Below are positions 30,605 through 32,309 of a stretch of 32,309 bases of DNA, piece by piece. The notes under the pieces are model-generated. The model was not told the DNA's origin. It saw nothing but the letters and a program-made list of their open reading frames with translations, and ran no database searches. Position numbers and translations under genes: made by a program. Numbering within the stretch: position 1 is the stretch's first letter; every line of letters starts with the position of its first letter. The stretch comes from Prevotella sp. (lineage in GTDB: Bacteria > Bacteroidota > Bacteroidia > Bacteroidales > Bacteroidaceae): positions 1-32,309 of the forward strand of contig JAGCDZ010000091.1 in assembly GCA_017650905.1 (NCBI GenBank), given 5' to 3'.

Positions 30605-32309
30605 ATGAACAAAAACAAACTTCACATCACCGTTATGATGGTGCTGCTGGCTATCTGCGGCAGCACGAATGCCAAGAAACTGAATTTCAATGCCGGATGG
30701 CGGTTGCAGGTGGGCGATGTCAAAGGCGCCTCAGAGCCGGACTGCGACGACCGCAACTGGCTGGCCGTTACCCTACCCTACGCCTTCAATGGCAGCGAGG
30801 CCTTCAAGAAAGACATTGTAGACCTGACCGACACCATTGCCTGGTATCGGAAGAAATTCTCCATGGAGGCTCATGAACTGAAAGACAAGAAGGTGCTGAT
30901 AGAGTTTGAGGGTGTGCGTCAGGGTGCCGACTTCTACCTGAACGGCCACCACCTCGGCTTCAGCGAGAATGGGGTGATGGCCTGCGGTTTCGACCTGACA
31001 CCCTATGTCAAGGCGGGTGAGAACGTGCTGGCAGTGCGTTGTGACAACAGTTGGACCTACCGTTCACGCCAGCACGACAGCCGCTACCAGTGGAACGACC
31101 GCAACTTCAACGCCAACTACGGCGGTATCCCCAAGAATGTGTATCTACACATCACCGGTCTTCTCTATCAGACGCTTCCACTCTATTCGAATCTGGGCAC
31201 TACCGGCACCTATATCTATGCCACCGATTTCGACATCGCCAACCGCCGGGCTACGATACATGCCGAATCGCAGGTAAAGAATGACGACAGCAAGCCGCAC
31301 ACGTTTTCGCTGATGGCCAGGATGCTTGATGCCGACGGACACGAAGTGACCCGCTTCAGCGGCGAGTGCATTACCATGCAACCAGGTGAGACGCGTATCG
31401 TGCATATCAGCCAGAAGGTCAGCGGCCTGCATTTCTGGTCGTGGGGCTATGGCTATCTGTACACCGTCGAGACTGCCCTCATGGAAGAGGGGGTGATGGG
31501 TGATGGGTGTTGGGTGATGGGTGATGGATGTTGGGTGATGGGTGATAGTGTCAGCACGAGGACAGGTTTCCGCAAGACACACTTCGGCGAAGGAAAGATC
31601 TGGCTCAACGACCGTGTGCTGATGGTGCACGGCTATGCCCAGCGCACCAGCAACGAGTGGCCTGGTGTGGGCATCTCGGTACCGGCCTGGCTGAGCGACT
31701 ATAGCAATCACCTGATGGTGGAATCGGGCGGCAATCTGGTACGCTGGATGCATGTCACACCTTGGAAACAGGATATCGAGTCGTGCGACCGTGTGGGACT
31801 GATCCAGGCCATGCCTGCCGGGGATGCCGAGAAGGATGTGACGGGTGCGCGGTGGACACAGCGCAAGGAACTGATGCGCGATGCCATCATCTACAACCGC
31901 AACAATCCCAGCATCCTATTTTATGAGGGCGGCAACGAGAGCATCTCGCGTGAGCACATGTTGGAACTGAAACAGATCCGCGACACTTACGACCCCTACG
32001 GTGGACGAGCCATCGGCAGTCGGGAGATGCTGGATATCGACGAGGCGGAATATGGCGGCGAGATGCTCTATATCAACAAGTCGAAGAAACATCCCATGTG
32101 GGCCATGGAATACTGTCGCGACGAGGGTCTGCGCGAATACTGGGACAGCTATAGCTACCCCTTCCACCAGGAGGGCGACGGACCGCTCTACCGCGACAAG
32201 CCTGCCTATGAATACAACCACAACATGGACCAGTTTGCCGTTGAGATGGTGCGTCGCTGGTACGACTACTGGTTGGAGCGTCCCGGCACAGGCACACGCG
32301 TCAGCAGCG
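30605..32309 (+). CDS. Secreted GH2-family glycoside hydrolase, C-terminus outside window
   Basis: The frame stays open for 568 codons to the window edge. A signal peptide (MNKNKLHITVMMVLLAICGSTNA) precedes a GH2 sugar-binding domain (FNAGWRLQVGD, LIEFEGVRQGADFYLNGHHLGF), an Ig-like domain and a TIM barrel. E445 in FYEGGNES is the likely acid/base and E502 in WAMEYCRDEG the likely nucleophile; the segment ends DYWLERPGTGTRVSS, seen in Bacteroidales GH2 enzymes of the beta-galactosidase type. Specific activity cannot be read. Residues about 296-314 (VMGDGCW twice, then VMGD) are encoded by eight heptamers and interrupt the normal run from TVETAL to TRTGFRKTHFGEGKIW. It is probably co-transcribed with the pectate lyase. 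Confidence 0.9.
   Translation, partial: MNKNKLHITVMMVLLAICGSTNAKKLNFNAGWRLQVGDVKGASEPDCDDRNWLAVTLPYAFNGSEAFKKDIVDLTDTIAWYRKKFSMEAHELKDKKVLIEFEGVRQGADFYLNGHHLGFSENGVMACGFDLTPYVKAGENVLAVRCDNSWTYRSRQHDSRYQWNDRNFNANYGGIPKNVYLHITGLLYQTLPLYSNLGTTGTYIYATDFDIANRRATIHAESQVKNDDSKPHTFSLMARMLDADGHEVTRFSGECITMQPGETRIVHISQKVSGLHFWSWGYGYLYTVETALMEEGVMGDGCWVMGDGCWVMGDSVSTRTGFRKTHFGEGKIWLNDRVLMVHGYAQRTSNEWPGVGISVPAWLSDYSNHLMVESGGNLVRWMHVTPWKQDIESCDRVGLIQAMPAGDAEKDVTGARWTQRKELMRDAIIYNRNNPSILFYEGGNESISREHMLELKQIRDTYDPYGGRAIGSREMLDIDEAEYGGEMLYINKSKKHPMWAMEYCRDEGLREYWDSYSYPFHQEGDGPLYRDKPAYEYNHNMDQFAVEMVRRWYDYWLERPGTGTRVSS
31491..31546. repeat. Eight-unit in-frame heptamer array in the GH2 gene
   Basis: Units GGGTGAT (six copies), GGGTGTT and GGATGTT follow each other in an exact 7-nt period for 56 nt. 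Because three units equal 21 nt, the protein shows a 7-residue repeat, VMGDGCW. It is the longest and most regular heptamer array in the window. Confidence 0.95.

Noticed and set aside
1-32309. A complete polysaccharide utilisation locus
   Set aside because: Glycosidases and sugar catabolic genes are present, but no SusC/SusD pair, hybrid two-component regulator or ECF sigma/anti-sigma pair is in the window.

Overview
The window looks like a chromosomal segment of a gut or rumen Bacteroidales bacterium, most likely Prevotella/Segatella-like. The evidence is: promoters of the Bacteroidetes type (TTTG about 20 bp before TAnnTTTG) upstream of many genes, genes without obvious Shine-Dalgarno sites, secreted proteins ending in a DLxGHR...KGIxIxNGRK tail, and Bacteroidales-specific families (HU-HIG protein, BT4734/VirE-N primase, DUF3987). 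No rRNA, tRNA, CRISPR array, integrase or transposase was found, and no SusC/SusD pair lies in the window.

Layout. (1) 1-4475, minus strand: an L-fucose operon read fucI, fucP, a zinc alcohol dehydrogenase, then the start of a secreted GH2-like glycosidase that leaves the window. (2) 4667-7596: an HU-HIG nucleoid-type protein (minus), a MntA/HepT toxin-antitoxin pair bounded by 22-bp repeats, and an overlapping small membrane protein plus M15 peptidase pair that looks like a holin/endolysin cassette. (3) 7597-8236: gene-free DNA with several strong palindromes. (4) 8268-13300, visibly AT-richer: a cytosine-5 methyltransferase, an HpaII-like restriction enzyme, a broken vsr and two unrecognised genes, a probable horizontally acquired defence island. 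(5) 13301-16689: a five-gene replication-like operon (small OB-fold-like protein, unknown protein, VirE-N primase-polymerase, PriCT-like protein, DUF3987 helicase-like protein) preceded by iteron-like 12-bp repeats and an AT-rich stretch. (6) 16939-24261, minus strand: two Cys/Zn beta-L-arabinofuranosidase-type enzymes (GH127 and a GH146-like relative) and an aldo/keto reductase plus amidohydrolase pair, which fits oxidation of L-fucose or a related sugar to a lactone and then to the acid. (7) 24328-26989: a secreted surface protein with a coupled 52-residue small protein, and a membrane-anchored PAS-like protein. (8) 27041-32309, plus strand: a remnant of an HU-like gene, a large secreted PL1-type pectate lyase, and a GH2 glycosidase that runs off the right edge.

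The metabolic genes fit together as utilisation of plant cell-wall pectin and arabinosylated glycans: pectate lyase opens homogalacturonan, GH2 and GH127/GH146 enzymes release galactose-type and beta-L-arabinofuranosyl residues, and fuc genes import and isomerise L-fucose. The middle third is accessory: defence systems nested inside a module with replication-like and lysis-like genes but no virion or integration genes.

The most unusual signal is not a gene. At least a dozen short arrays with an exact 7-nt period, mostly of TCAnnnn type units (or their complement), sit at tight gene junctions, across start and stop codons, and in frame inside coding sequences. One encodes the hydrophobic core of a signal peptide and another a 19-residue loop of a glycosidase.
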